Origin: Coniella vitis
Taxonomy: Eukaryota; Ascomycota; Sordariomycetes; Diaporthales; Schizoparmaceae
Length of the DNA: 64,000 nt
NCBI GenBank assembly: GCA_011317545.1
Contig: WUJK01000001.1
Span: 806,001-870,000 of the forward strand
Direction of reading: 5' to 3'
In this document: one piece after another, positions 1-11,219 of the stretch
Layout: every line of letters begins with the position of its first letter
Numbering within the stretch: position 1 is the first letter of the stretch
Program-made: the position numbers and the translations under genes
The notes under the pieces: generated by a model
The model's database searches: none
The model's input: only the letters and a program-made list of their open reading frames with translations
Told to the model about the DNA's origin: nothing

Positions 1-1237
1 CAAGAGGACCTTTGAGTTTCGGAATGTTAGGCGGCCGGCGACGACGGCTGGATTCTCTCGGCGGTGGCGGCAGCATCATCGAGACACGAGGCCCGTACGC
101 ATCGTAGACAGCCTTGGCCTCAGTGTCCTTGAGCAAATGTACATCGAACACTCCTTTCACGGTGTCAAAGTCCCAGCCGTCATCGTCGGAAGCGTGCTCT
201 GGACCTTCGTTACCACTTAGGCCCTGTGCACCTCCCGCATTGAAGAGTGACATTCTATTGCCGCCTTGGACCTCCCACAGCCGATAAGCCCTGACAAGCA
301 TGGAGAGCGACTGGGTGGGGTAGTCTTGGCTCGTGTTGTTGATGTAGGGGTGCCGCTGGACTTGATTGATTGAAGGACGATCCTTAGCATCTTCGGTCAT
401 ACAAAAGGCCACCAGGTCCTTCAGATGGTCCGAGTACTCATCGCCCTCGAGACGCGGGCAGTGCTGCTTGAGGTAGTCGCCGAACTGGGGAATATCAATG
501 CTCGCCATGTTCTTTGCATTTGGAGGCAAGCCCGTTGCAGCTTCAAAAGCCAGGGAACCAAAAGCCCAGATATCGACTTCGGTACCATATGAAACGGACA
601 TATCGAAGAGCTCCGGGGCCATCCAATTCAAAGTGCCTGTTACTGTGCTTCGTTTGTCAAACTTCGTTTCGATGATACCGGCAACGCCGAAATCGCAAAG
701 CTGCACCCCGCCGCTTTCTGTCACCAGAACGTTAGCGCACTTGATGTCGCGGTGAATGATGCCCTCTTTGTGGACCCAGTGCAGGGCTTCTGCCACCTCT
801 CGCAGGATGGGTATTATCCATTTTTCGGGCAAGCCTCCAGACGGCCGCATAAGAGTCGAGACACTACCACCCCCACAGTACTCGGTGATGATCCACATGG
901 CAGGGCCAACCAAGAGCGTCTCAATGACGGTGTTGATGTTTCTGGCGCCGCTGGCTCCAAGTTTCTTGAGTGTGTTGACCTCCTTGAGAATGTCGTTGAA
1001 AGTGTCAGCCGCGCCCGGGGCCAGACTGTCACCTTCATCAATGCTAATAATCTTGACCGCGACGACTTGGCCCGACGTAGCAGCTCTGGCCTTGTATACG
1101 CGACCAAAACTTCCTTTGCCAATGAGCTCAGAGAGCGTGTAGGGCGGAGGCTCTCGGCCGTTCTCGGCGCACTCGCGAACAATGGAGCGCTGCATCAGGT
1201 CGGCGTCCTCAAAGGCTTTCTTCTTGGTAGCAGACAT
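1..1237 (-). CDS. Ste20/GCK-family serine/threonine kinase, C-terminus cut by window edge
   Basis: Reading the minus strand from the ATG at 1237, the frame stays open for 412 codons to the window edge, so the C-terminus is missing. The translation has a full kinase fold: Gly-rich loop IGKGSFG at residues 39-45, ATP lysine in VAVK at 62, HRDIK at 162-166, DFG at 182-184 and an APE region at 201-210. The pattern CGGGSVSTLM, HRDIKCANVL and DFGVAGIIETKFDKRST is that of fungal germinal-centre kinases. The C-terminal DGWDFDTVK resembles the Kic1/Nak1/POD-6 branch (polarity, RAM/MOR pathway), but I cannot exclude a Sid1-type kinase. An odd point is GTLNWMAPEL where the family usually has GTPxWMAPE. 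No intron is needed. An in-frame ATG at 1267 would add ten residues. Family confidence is high; subfamily is inference. Confidence 0.88.
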   Translation of the reverse strand, partial: MSATKKKAFEDADLMQRSIVRECAENGREPPPYTLSELIGKGSFGRVYKARAATSGQVVAVKIISIDEGDSLAPGAADTFNDILKEVNTLKKLGASGARNINTVIETLLVGPAMWIITEYCGGGSVSTLMRPSGGLPEKWIIPILREVAEALHWVHKEGIIHRDIKCANVLVTESGGVQLCDFGVAGIIETKFDKRSTVTGTLNWMAPELFDMSVSYGTEVDIWAFGSLAFEAATGLPPNAKNMASIDIPQFGDYLKQHCPRLEGDEYSDHLKDLVAFCMTEDAKDRPSINQVQRHPYINNTSQDYPTQSLSMLVRAYRLWEVQGGNRMSLFNAGGAQGLSGNEGPEHASDDDGWDFDTVKGVFDVHLLKDTEAKAVYDAYGPRVSMMLPPPPRESSRRRRPPNIPKLKGPL

Positions 1238-2946
1238 GTCTGCGGCAGCAACCTGTAGCGTGGCCATGTTGCACGGATGTCGAGCACAGGACTCGAAATA
1301 CCCAGGATAACGACGTGGCTAGCAGGACGAGCGACCCAGGCTCCGGTGCAATTCTTGAAATGATGTGCGCGGCAATCAATAGGGAAATAGACCAGGGGTG
1401 GGCGCCGAGTGTGCAGCGCAATGGGACGTGTTTGGTAATTGGGTGGCGATCGGAGGAAGCCAGGCTAGGGATGGAAACTGGCCAGGACAATGACCAGGCT
1501 CCGAGGTGAACGCCTCAGAGAGAGTGAACCGTAGGCCCAAGCAAGTGAGGGACTGTTGTCTGCGTTTTGTCGTGATGCTGAAACTGCTGGCGGGGTGGCC
1601 GTACAGCACCTGGAATATAATAGAGCTGGTCGATGAGGTGCCAATTAAGAGTGATGTCGGACTCAAAGGAACACTCAGCGAGGCCGGAGGCGATATTGAC
1701 GCCCATGGGCAGAATGCCCCTTAAGTAACAGCCGCGGATCGATCCAGATGGTGTCGACAGGCTCTTGCGCCAGCGACCCAAGACGCAGGTGGTAGTTTAC
1801 TCGATGCTGCTGCTGTCCGGGAGGAAGTTGTTGTCAAAAGGCCATAATGAAGACCTGAGGCGACAATGCCAGCAAGGTCTGCGGTGGAAAAGCCGGCGCT
1901 GGTGCAAGGCCAAAGGGAGTGTGAAGTGGAAGTGAGTTCGAGTTCAGTCAGCTGCTGACCAGCCCCAGCGCTGCCAGGGTGTCGAAGTGAGCATGGGTAC
2001 CTGTATTATGTAAGCCCTGTAACGAGGCGCATTTCACCAGCCAAGTTCTTATGCAGTTCGTCCCATTGCCGTGGTATGCGCTCGTTTGAACGGCTCTTGA
2101 AACGGCCAGCCTATCATATATATTAGGTTTACATTGATGTCAGTGTCAGGCCAACAACCCAGCCATCTAGGGGATATATACAATCTATGCAGCCCTCAGT
2201 CCCAAAACACAACCAACCCACCCCCTTTTTATTACAATATCAATAGCAACATCGAAATATGAGACGTCCAGTCTATTCCCAGCGCGAAAGCATATCATCA
2301 AGATGGCGCTCAGTTCTCTACGTCGAAGCACAACGGACCCCCGTGTAATACATGGCACCTCCTAACTCGGGTCACATCGCAGCAGCCACTGGATTGGCTG
2401 GAGACGAACACCCTGGGAACATGATATGGTTCGACTTGAGATCTAAGCATCCTGAAAGGACGTCGCTCATCAATGGCATATATGTATGCAATCCATGTAC
2501 AGTGGTCATCCTGGCAGACAAGATCAAGAACAACCACTTCCATGTGCCCGGAAACCAGGCTCCAAATGCCCCATCATCGCTATCAGCATTTCTTGGCACA
2601 ATCGCAGCCATTGAGGGCGGCTGGATTGCAATTTGACATCCATGCTTTTTCCTTCTTGTTTTTTCTCACTTTGTGTGTTTTGGTAATCAGATACCCACCT
2701 AGGTAGTCAGTCGAAACACAGGGCTGCCAGTATGGTCGAACCCGATTGAAGAGGTTAAATTATGTCATTAGTATCAAAAAGTGTATGTGTCCAGGTCCCG
2801 TCTGGAAATGCATATATATCAATGCGCCTAACGAAGATGCGCGTTGTCCCCTTTTCTTTTGCTGTGCTGTTAGCAAACCGTGTGTGTCGTCGTCACGTAC
2901 ATTGTCCCGAATCGTAGCGGTCAATACCAAAATACCATTTACATCA
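1238..2946. other. Intergenic: kinase promoter and ERG9 3' flank
   Basis: Both neighbours lie on the minus strand, so this stretch holds the kinase promoter and 5' leader (the optional upstream start at 1267 lies just inside it) and the 3' flank of ERG9. Short ORFs are present, but none shows family similarity or plausible splice links. AT-rich TATA-like patches lie near 2115-2180. Confidence 0.6.
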
Positions 2947-4600
2947 TCACAATTCTTCGTGCCCAGCGGGGGATGGCCCACCAGTCGGCTCGGGGGGGCT
3001 GAGTGCCGACATTATCTTGCTCCAAGAAACTTGCTCTCCAATACCGCTGAACTGTGCTCCCAATAACCAGGCAGCACCCACCTAGCACGCTTGTTAGCAC
3101 AAACAGCCGAAACCACAAAAGAGCAGCGACATACCATGAAGGCTCCGATCATGAGGAGGACAAGAACAACAGCCAAGAGGAGCCACAGTGCCTCCTTCTG
3201 GTCGTTCGACTGCTCCAACTGTCTTTGCCTTTCCTTAGCCTTTTCCTCGGCCGAAAGCTTGTTAACGTCCTGCGTAGGGAAGATCCGCTCGATGAATTGT
3301 TCGATCTGGTACTTGTCAGTCACATTGAGATGGGCAAGATAGCTAGCGCCTTGGCCTTCATTGAGGATGTGACGTACCTTGCCGCATTGAATGCAGATGG
3401 ACATGAAGTTAGGGTCCCGCGGGTCAGCCTTTCGATGTATTCTCCGTGCATACCGCCGGAAAACCTCGCACACGAGCTTCAGGTTTTGCGTCGATTCAAT
3501 CATCAACTGGCAGGCATCGCCCTTTGTTATCTTAACGTTCTTCTCAAATATGGCAGGGTTCATGAAGACGACGTCCAGCGTCGCAATAGCCATGGTCTGA
3601 GGGATTGCCACGAAGTTGAAGACACTTTGATCCCTGATACCGGCCATGTAGTACAGGCAGTCATCGGCATGCTTGAGGGCGTTGAGGACCATCTCGGAGC
3701 CGCACCAGAGGGCCTTTTGTCTGTTCTCGGGCTTGAACAAGTCCTCCATGCTGTCGACGTACTTGCTCCAGACCTCCTTGGGCCACCACTTCTTGCCCTC
3801 ATCCCAGTCCTCCTTTATGTCTCGAATGATGTTGACATTTTGCAGGAACTGACCCATGGCCTCGGCAAGCTCAGGCCTCTGGAGAAGAGCGGGGTTGGCG
3901 AGCTTGGACTCCACAAACAGCCGCGTAAGGCCGTCGCCTACGAGTCCGGCGACGTAGTGACAGTAGAGCTCATAGTCCTTGATTGTTATCACACCGTACT
4001 TGTCATGGTCGCCGTTAAGCGCGAAGTCGGCCATGCCGTTGCCCATCTGGCGGGCAATGTCCTTGATGACGACAAAGTACTCCTTCTTGACCTTGTGCAA
4101 CTCAGTAATGATATCGTCGAAGTGAACAAGCAGCTCACGGTCCTTCTCGTTGGGTCCGCTGCCAGTAAATGTCCAGCCCTCTTGCTCGATGATCTCGTGA
4201 AAGTTGCGGAGCAGGGGCTCCTTGACCTTGATGTCGAGGGTCATGTCATCTTCAATGGTGTCGAGACCACGCAGGACCAGGTAGAAGAGTGTGACGGGCA
4301 TCAGAAGCTCAGGGTTGAGCTCCTGGATGACAGAGGAGAAACTCCTCGAGGTGAGGTTGAGGTAGCGGAAACATGATGCTTCAGTGGGCGTCTCCTTGCT
4401 GCGGTCGCGGTTGTGCACAGGGTCGTGCCATAGCTTCCTGTGGCCCAGGCGTTAGCTGCTGCGAAAGGAAAGGATTTTTGGAGCTCTGCACGAGGGCAAC
4501 AGCAGCAGCAGCAGCAGCAGTAGAATTCATACCATTGTATTACGCTGCGCAGCTGGTTGGGGTGGCAGAGAAAGTAGAGAGCTTGGGTTGCGGCACCCAT
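2947..4600 (-). CDS. erg9: Squalene synthase (farnesyl-diphosphate farnesyltransferase)
   Basis: It joins two farnesyl diphosphates into squalene, the committed step of ergosterol synthesis, at the ER membrane. Three exons are inferred: 4600-4533, 4437-3135 and 3081-2947, giving 501 aa. Exon 1 supplies MGAATQALYFLCHPNQLRSV, and splicing creates the conserved QWKLWHDPVHNRD stretch. The two Asp-rich substrate/Mg motifs are visible: DTIEDD at 82-87 and NIIRDIKED at 225-233. A hydrophobic C-terminal anchor follows (LWLLLAVVLVLLMIGAF). The last intron (53 nt, gtatgt to ctag) replaces an unlikely read-through tail by a terminal exon ending GHEEL. The 95-nt first intron contains a CAG/CTG repeat. 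Identity is very secure; the terminal exon is a frame-consistent inference. Confidence 0.96.
4500..4520. repeat. (CAG)7 microsatellite in ERG9 intron 1
   Basis: Seven perfect CAG units lie inside the first intron of erg9, 11 bases from the splice donor. If read through they would give a poly-cysteine run, which supports the intron call. Confidence 0.9.
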
Positions 4601-5474
4601 TGTGAAGGCACGGAGGCAGTTTCTGCTTTCGTGTGGTTTTAAGGAGCGGGATCAAATTTGGTGGGTGGGCGTTGGAATTCCGCACAGCCAGCTTGTTGTT
4701 TGACAGCCCTGGAGAGCGGTACTGGTACTGGAATTGGCACAGTGAGTGTCGCTGGTACAGTAGGTGCACGGTTGAGGGCGTCGAGTTTTCTTGCAGCAGC
4801 ATGGAAAGGAAACAATTGCAGTCGCGCGCGCGCATACATAGTAGTAGCATGTACAGACAGCCTGGCACCTGGCACCTGGCAAATTGGCTGGGGAAGCCAC
4901 ATCAGAGTCGCGGCACTGTACACATGGATACCAGGGCTAGCAGTAGCACACCGCTCAGCGCCAAACGCTCAGGCCAAGGCAGAAAATTTGGACATCTTCG
5001 ACTTGTCGCGAACTCTTCACCCCGGGCCGCGCTCCCTTCGCGCTCGTAGGCGGTACTGTTTGCGACTCGTGGTTCATACTGTTGCCCCTGAACGCCAGTT
5101 GCCCTTCTGCATGGCGCCTCTTGTCAGCCTGATAAGTTCCAGAACAGGAAACTAGCCATACTATGTATATAGCAATTAGACAAAGGCTTGGCATTTTGAA
5201 ACGACATTATCGAGCAACGGGATACTTTACACTCGTGATGAGTACTGTACTGTCCAGGGTAAAATGGCATCCCATGAACAACAAGACGGCCACTGCTGCC
5301 GCGCCCGTCTATTTCATTGGCCAATGGCATTGTCGACGACCAAGGACTGTGTACATAGTATCACGCGTATGCTTTATAAGCCACGCGTACGTCATGTCGT
5401 CTATGTATAACTCGAATCTTACGGAGCAGTATCTGACAAGTGGAGTGCCAAAACACGGTGAAGACTTTTGGTGT

Positions 5475-5485
5475 GTACTATGTAC
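5475..5485 (+). repeat. Exact copy 1 of the GTACTATGTAC motif
   Basis: The 11-mer is followed directly by a second, offset TAGTATGTAC, giving a compound inverted structure in the ERG9/rhamnose divergent promoter. Confidence 0.7.
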
Positions 5486-6156
5486 TGCATAGTATGTACT
5501 GCATATATGCACCAGAGGACGATCAAAAGGCACCTGCCTCCCAATTATACTGATGATGGTGAAGCTTACAGTATTAAGCAGTCTTCTCTGAAATCCCTGA
5601 TACCGTGGTCACGAAACACACCATCCTACAGGACCTCCTGGAGGAGCCACCCTCCGGCATCTCCCACATATCTCTCGACACAGCTTTGTGTACTATGATG
5701 GTGCTTACAGTATCGTATGTATTTATTCAGAAGCGTCCGACTGTCTCCTCCAGCCCACACTGGCCCGATCCGCAGCTGTCTTGCCCCGTGCTGCCCCGTG
5801 CTGCCGTGCCGTGCCGTGGCCCGTGGGTTGGGTGTGTGTTCTATTGTGCAGCATTGCAGGTTCGAGCCATCGCCATCAAAAGATACCTACCTACACAACA
5901 TCGAAGGGTTGGGGGGAAAAACACATCGAAACAAAATGGGAGTACTGTGCACTCGAGAAAAAGAATATGTTAGCGTACCTTGATCAAAGACAAGTTGTAC
6001 CTGCCCAAGATGCCCTACTTGCGATAGCGCGGCAACGGCCGCCTGCTAGTAGGCCTGCTTTGACCGGGCAAGGTAAGGCAACGTTCAAGCTACGCCCATT
6101 GTCCAGAGGCGCATCCTTGTCGGCATCTGTGCCCTGGCCTTGCCTGGACCATCTAA

Positions 6157-6167
6157 GTACTATGTAC
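6157..6167 (+). repeat. Exact copy 2 of the GTACTATGTAC motif
   Basis: It lies about 560 bp before the start of the rhamnose-synthesis gene. Confidence 0.7.
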
Positions 6168-6729
6168 CCAGCAAGCGCAGGTACCTGCTTAATCAATAGC
6201 TTTTACAGCGACCCCCCTCTGCTGCAAGCACCCTGGACCTTTGGGAACTGACTGGGGGGCGAGTTGTCGCAAAAGGGTCCGTCCTGGGTCTCAGTAATTG
6301 ACCCGTCTAAATAGTAGGCTGACTGACGGCGGGACCCTGAGACTCGCAGAAGGCAAAAAGGGTAAGATGTGCTGGAGCGTAACACTGGCACGCCGCACGC
6401 CACACGTTTCTCGTGTCCTCGCCCTCCCTTACCTTCCTGCACGGCATTTATAAGTACGCGCTGTAAGCCATCAGCTTCTGCTCCCTTGTCTTTGCTTCTT
6501 CCCATTCCTTCTTGCAGCACCCTTTCCATCCATCAGTGATACTTTCCAGATCGTCAGACGCATCACCCTCTTCTTTCAACGGCCTGTCCATCTCCCGCTA
6601 GGCCCCACTGACTTAGCCGCTGTCAATTCCCGCCGACGCTCTCCCCTGCGATAACATACAAACCCTCCCCACTGGGTCGATATATATACGTATATACACA
6701 TATATAATTATACAAAACCACACAACACA

Positions 6730-7755
6730 ATGTCTTCTGCAAATGGGACCAACGGCACCAACGGCTCCAAGGCCGGCGACCGCTTCCTGATCTGGGGTGG
6801 AGAGGGCTGGGTGGCCGGCCATCTGAAGCAGATTCTCGAGAGCCAAGGCAAGCATGTCGTCGCCACCACTGTGCGCATGCAGGACCGCGAAAAGGTGCTC
6901 GAGGTGCTCGAGCGCGAGAAGCCCACCCATGTTCTCAACGCTGCCGGCTGCACTGGACGTCCCAATGTCGACTGGTGCGAGGACCACAAGGAGGAGACCA
7001 TGCGCTCCAATGTTATTGGCACCATGAACTTGACCGACTGTTGTTTCCTCAAGGGCATCCACTGCACCGTCTACGCGACCGGTTGCATCTATGAATACGA
7101 CGATAAGCACCCCTGGGACGGCCCGGGCTACACCGAGACCGACCCCGCCAACTTCAAGGGTAGCTTTTACTCGGAGACCAAAGGACACGTTGAGGAGGTG
7201 AGTCTTGGGACCAATCCTTCCAGGGATAGACATTGCCGCAGAGCTGGCACAGGCTGAGCTGGGCTCGGCTTGAAATGGGAAGTTGCTGATGATTGAGCCA
7301 TACAGATCATGAAGTACTACACAAACTGCCTGATCCTCCGGCTGCGCATGCCCGTCTCAGACGACTTGCACTCGCGCAACTTTGTCACCAAGATTGCAAA
7401 GTACGACCGGGTCGTCGATATTCCCAACAGCAACACTATCCTCCACGACCTGCTACCCGCTTCGATCCTCCTGGCCGAGCACAACGAAACGGGCGTCTAC
7501 AACTTCACCAATCCTGGTGCCATTTCCCACAACGAGGTGCTGACCCTCTTCCGCGACATTGTCCGGCCAGGCTACACCTGGAAGAACTTTACGCTCGAGG
7601 AGCAGGCCAAAGTCATCAAGGCTGGCCGGAGTAACTGCAAACTGGACACCACCAAGCTGATTAACAAGCTGAAGGAGTACAACTACGAGGTGCCAGAGGT
7701 CCACGAAGCATACAGGCTATGCTTCGAAAGAATGAAGGCGGCAGGCGTTCAGTAA
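6730..7755 (+). CDS. UDP-4-keto-6-deoxyglucose 3,5-epimerase/4-reductase (UDP-rhamnose synthesis)
   Basis: Two exons, 6730-7197 and 7306-7755, with a gtgagt...acag intron of 108 nt, give 305 aa. The protein is a short-chain (extended SDR) fold enzyme: nucleotide-binding GGEGWVAG at 23-30 and catalytic Y147-x3-K151 (YSETK). Length and sequence match the bifunctional epimerase/reductase of plants and fungi (NRS/ER or UER type) that makes UDP-L-rhamnose from the 4-keto-6-deoxy intermediate made by a separate dehydratase. That partner is not in this window. The N-terminal NGTNGTNGS stretch is a low-complexity leader before the fold. The start is the first ATG after an A/C-rich leader. Bacterial RmlD-type reductase is the alternative name, but the size and GGEGW motif favour the eukaryotic enzyme. 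Confidence 0.88.
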
Positions 7756-8737
7756 AAGTAGTTATCGTGCTAAGGTAGAGAGGCGCTATTTCGCCATGAT
7801 TTATAGAGTTACTAGATCGCAATGGAGCGAGCAATACTACACCAAGGAAATGACAGGTTACATCTTGCTTGTTACTGGGCTAATGCGATTTCCCTTGTTT
7901 TTGTGACAAAGCGATGCCATCAGAAGGCCCTCAAACCATTTCCCTTGGTTGTCTTGCAGTCATGTATTCACATGCTACTTGATAAGTACATAGGAGCCTT
8001 TATGATCTATCATGAATGCTTCTGGGCGGGGTACCACAACCCCCCTGCGGCAGTTCAGCAGGTGGCCACGGCCGGGAAGGTGGTCGAGTCACTAAGTAGA
8101 AGGATGCTTAGAGATGGTGCCTACTCTCGTGCTTTTGTTTTTGTGTAACCTCACCACGACCTTGACCGGGTGATGAAAATTTCTGGTAGTGCGTAGACCA
8201 AGACGCGTGTCGTGTAGGAGCCGAATTCCAAGTCAGTCGGATCTCAGTTGCAAACGCGGCGTTGAGAGGCTCAGCGGGGCTGGCAGCTGCTTGGCGACGT
8301 AATGCACTGCACGGATAATTAGTATGGCACCCCGGCTCTGGCCGGGCAGGGCGACTAATGAGAGAGCCAGGGGTGCTAGAGTGCCGGAGCTGATCTGCAG
8401 TGGAGGGCTGCCTGGGCTGACGTGGGGTTCTATCTTTGCGGCCAGTACGGTGCGCTGCGCTGCAAGCCTAGAAGGAGACAAAGCAAGAAGCGAGTGAAAA
8501 TGAGAGTAAATCCAAATCCAACAATTTCTTGGACTGGCCCGCCGCCACGTCTTTCCCTCCCTCCCTACTTCGTAGTAAGATACCCAATCTCTCTACTTTC
8601 CAGCAATTTCACAAGCGACTCTTTCACCGTGGTCGACTTTGATACCCCGTGATATCTACCCTTTTCCCTTTCTTGACGATACACTTTGGTTCACTTCACA
8701 CGAGCTTTCTCTCGTTTGCATCCTCATCATCATAATC
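7756..8737. other. Intergenic between rhamnose gene and DnaJ gene
   Basis: It holds the 3' flank of the rhamnose gene and the promoter of the DnaJ gene. A pyrimidine-rich tract at 8545-8600 is typical of fungal core promoters. No gene is seen. Confidence 0.6.
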
Positions 8738-10450
8738 ATGGTGGTCGATACGGCATACTACGACGTCCTCGGCGTCCAGCCGACGGCGACCGACTTGGAA
8801 ATCAAGAAGGCCTACCGCAAGATGGCCATGGTCCACCATCCAGGTACATATCCAGCCGATTTTTCATATTCTTTTGCTTCCGAGAGAACGAGGACGACCA
8901 TTCTCTGACACATTCTCCTTTGCCCCTATCGCAGACAAGAACCCCGACGATCCGACCGCCCATGAAAAGTTCCAAGCAATCGGCGAAGCTTACCAAGTGC
9001 TGTCCGACTCTGATCTACGCAAGGCTTACGATAAATTCGGCAAGGACCACGCAAAACCTCAAGAGGGCTTCGCCGACCCCGCCGAGTTCTTCACTAGCAT
9101 CTTTGGTGGCGATGCCTTTATCGACTGGATCGGTGAGATCGGCCTCATGAAGGACCTGACGACCACCATGGACATCACCATGACCCCGGAAGAGGAGGAG
9201 GAGCTCGCTGCCCAGGCTGCTGCTGCCGAGGCCGACGGCGAAGTCCCAGCCACCGAGGAGACCGTCAAGGAGAACATGAAGGCAACAGCATCCGACGCAG
9301 AAACTACCGTTACACCGCCCCCAGTCACTGTGAGCAGTCAAACTGGAGCTGAGAAAGCTTCAACTGCACCCTCCAGTTCGACACCCGCTGGCACCACGCC
9401 TTCGCGCACATCGTCTCCAGCTCCCAGCGGCACGTCGACTCCCAGGAAGCATGCCATCCCGATCCGTCCTGCGATCATGGACCGGCCCTCGGACGAAGCG
9501 TCAATTAGCCAGCATGGCGGTGACTCTGCGTTGCACAAGAAGGACAAGGACAAGAAGAAGACGGGTCTGACCAAGGAGCAGCGGGAGAAGTTAGCCGAAT
9601 ACGAAAAAGAGCGCGCCCGCGTGCGCCAGGAGCGTGTAGACACTCTTGTCAGAAAGCTGCTAGATCGGGTGTCGGTGTGGACGGAGACGGACAAGGGCAA
9701 GGACGTCACCAAGGCATTCCAAGAAAAGATACGGCTCGAGGTAGAAAATCTCAAGATGGAATCTTTTGGTATCGACATCTTGCACGCCATTGGCCAGACC
9801 TACCTTTCCAAGGCCACGAACTTGCTCAAGTCGCAGAAGCTGTTTGGAATTGGCGGGTTCTTTGGACGCATGAAGGACAAGGGCACGATTGTCAAGGAAA
9901 CGTGGAACACCATCTCGAGCGCAATCGACGCTCAGCAAACCATGGAGGAGATGAGCCGGATGGAGGAGCGCGGCGGCGAAGAGTGGACAGACGAGAAGAA
10001 GATGGAATACGAGAGACGCGTGACGGGCAAGATTCTGAACGCAGCATGGCGTGGCAGCAAATTTGAGATTCAGAGCGTCTTGCGCGAGGTCTGCGACACG
10101 GTACTGAACGACAAGAAAGTGCCGCTAAACAAGAGACTCGAGCGTGCACAGGCCATGGTGATTATCGGAGAAATTTGCGCAAAGGTATGCCTCGTGTTGT
10201 GCCACGGGTTCTATATGCTGTGCTTGCTTGTTTTGTGTGAGACGATACTGACGTGTGTACCTCTACGATCTAGGCCCAAAGAAGCCCCGAGGAGGAGGGA
10301 GATTTCATGGCATTCGAGCAATTGGTTGCCGAAGCTACAATCAAAAAAGAGAAGGAAAAGGAGAAGGAGAAGGAGAAAGAGGAACGCAAGAAGAGGCACA
10401 AGCATGGATCCTCAACTCCCGAGAAGGAGACGGAGACTACTACGGCATAG
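8738..10450 (+). CDS. J-domain co-chaperone with C-terminal DnaJ-X domain (Caj1/Djp1 type)
   Basis: Three exons, 8738-8843, 8935-10184 and 10274-10450, encode 510 aa. The J domain starts at residue 6 (AYYDVLGVQPTATDLEIKKA) and contains HPD at 34-36; the first intron (91 nt) splits the Asp codon of HPD. A long Ala/Ser/Thr/Pro linker (about 145-245) leads to a charged coiled coil and then the DnaJ-X region with IDILHAIGQTYLSKATNLL and GGFFGRMKDKG, characteristic of yeast Caj1 and Djp1. These stimulate Hsp70; Djp1 serves peroxisomal import. The last exon ends in a Lys/Glu-rich tail. There is no zinc-finger or Gly/Phe domain. Which of the two yeast proteins it corresponds to is not decided. Confidence 0.92.
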
Positions 10451-11219
10451 ATGTGCGGAAGCAGTCTTGAGGACAGAAGAGCAGTGAGAGCATCAGGTCT
10501 GAAGTTGAGGCTTCCGAGACGAGAAGGGGCGGGGAAAGCTATGTTCAATGAGGATTATTCATTTCAATTGGCTTAGGAGAAGTCTTATAGTGAATGGTTG
10601 AGCAGTCATTTGCTAGAAGAGAGCACGGAGACAACCCATGGAAAAGAGCACTCTGGTAGACACTAATAATACGGTATATAATATGCCACTCCATTGTAAC
10701 AAAAGTCTTGGAATGCTCCCTGCTGGATCATCGAAAATCATCGCATCGGGTCTTGCCGCTGAAGAGCGACGGCTCTCCTCTTACGATCCTGCAGGCCACG
10801 TGATAGCGTGCAGGCAGAAGACCCCACTTTCCAATTCGCGGTCGAGATTTGGTGACGTTTGACGCGATGTCTTGCCTGCCTTCTGCCGCTGTAAAACGCA
10901 CTGAACTACCCTGCCTGCTTCGCCTGCCTACCTCATCCTACATGAGCGCAAACCAACAGCTTAAACTCTCGTCGCCGGCTTGAATTTATGGCTTGTCTGA
11001 AGACACCAACAGTCTTGTGTCTCCAGCGGTCATGTTGTGAGTCTACGTTGTGCATGATCAATCCATCTACGTGCTTCGTCCGTCGCGCGTTCCCGCGTGT
11101 GCCCTCAACCCACAACCAAGTGGCCGCCTCCCAACCTACTCTTGGTCATTCCAAACGCGCATGACAACGAATACGAACCAGGTTCAAGTGGCCCCGGCTT
11201 AGTAAAGGATATTGTAACA
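10451..11219. other. Intergenic: DnaJ 3' flank and Nbs1 promoter
   Basis: The genes run in the same direction. A Trp-poor short ORF (10638-10862) is not supported by anything else. I see no RNA gene. Confidence 0.55.

Larger units (their letters stand above)
4601..6729. promoter_or_regulatory. Divergent promoter region between ERG9 and the rhamnose gene
   Basis: The 2.1-kb region separates two divergently transcribed genes. Overlapping short ORFs occur, but none has recognisable protein character. It carries two exact copies of the GTACTATGTAC motif (5475, 6157), a near copy on the other strand (5351), GC-rich CCGTGCTGC-type repeats at 5780-5825 and a TATA/ATAT run at 6680-6712 just before the rhamnose gene start. 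Confidence 0.55.

Noticed and set aside
3054..4376. 440-aa plus-strand ORF opposite erg9
   Set aside because: It is the antisense shadow of the highly conserved squalene synthase exon; no domain, and the codon bias belongs to the other strand.
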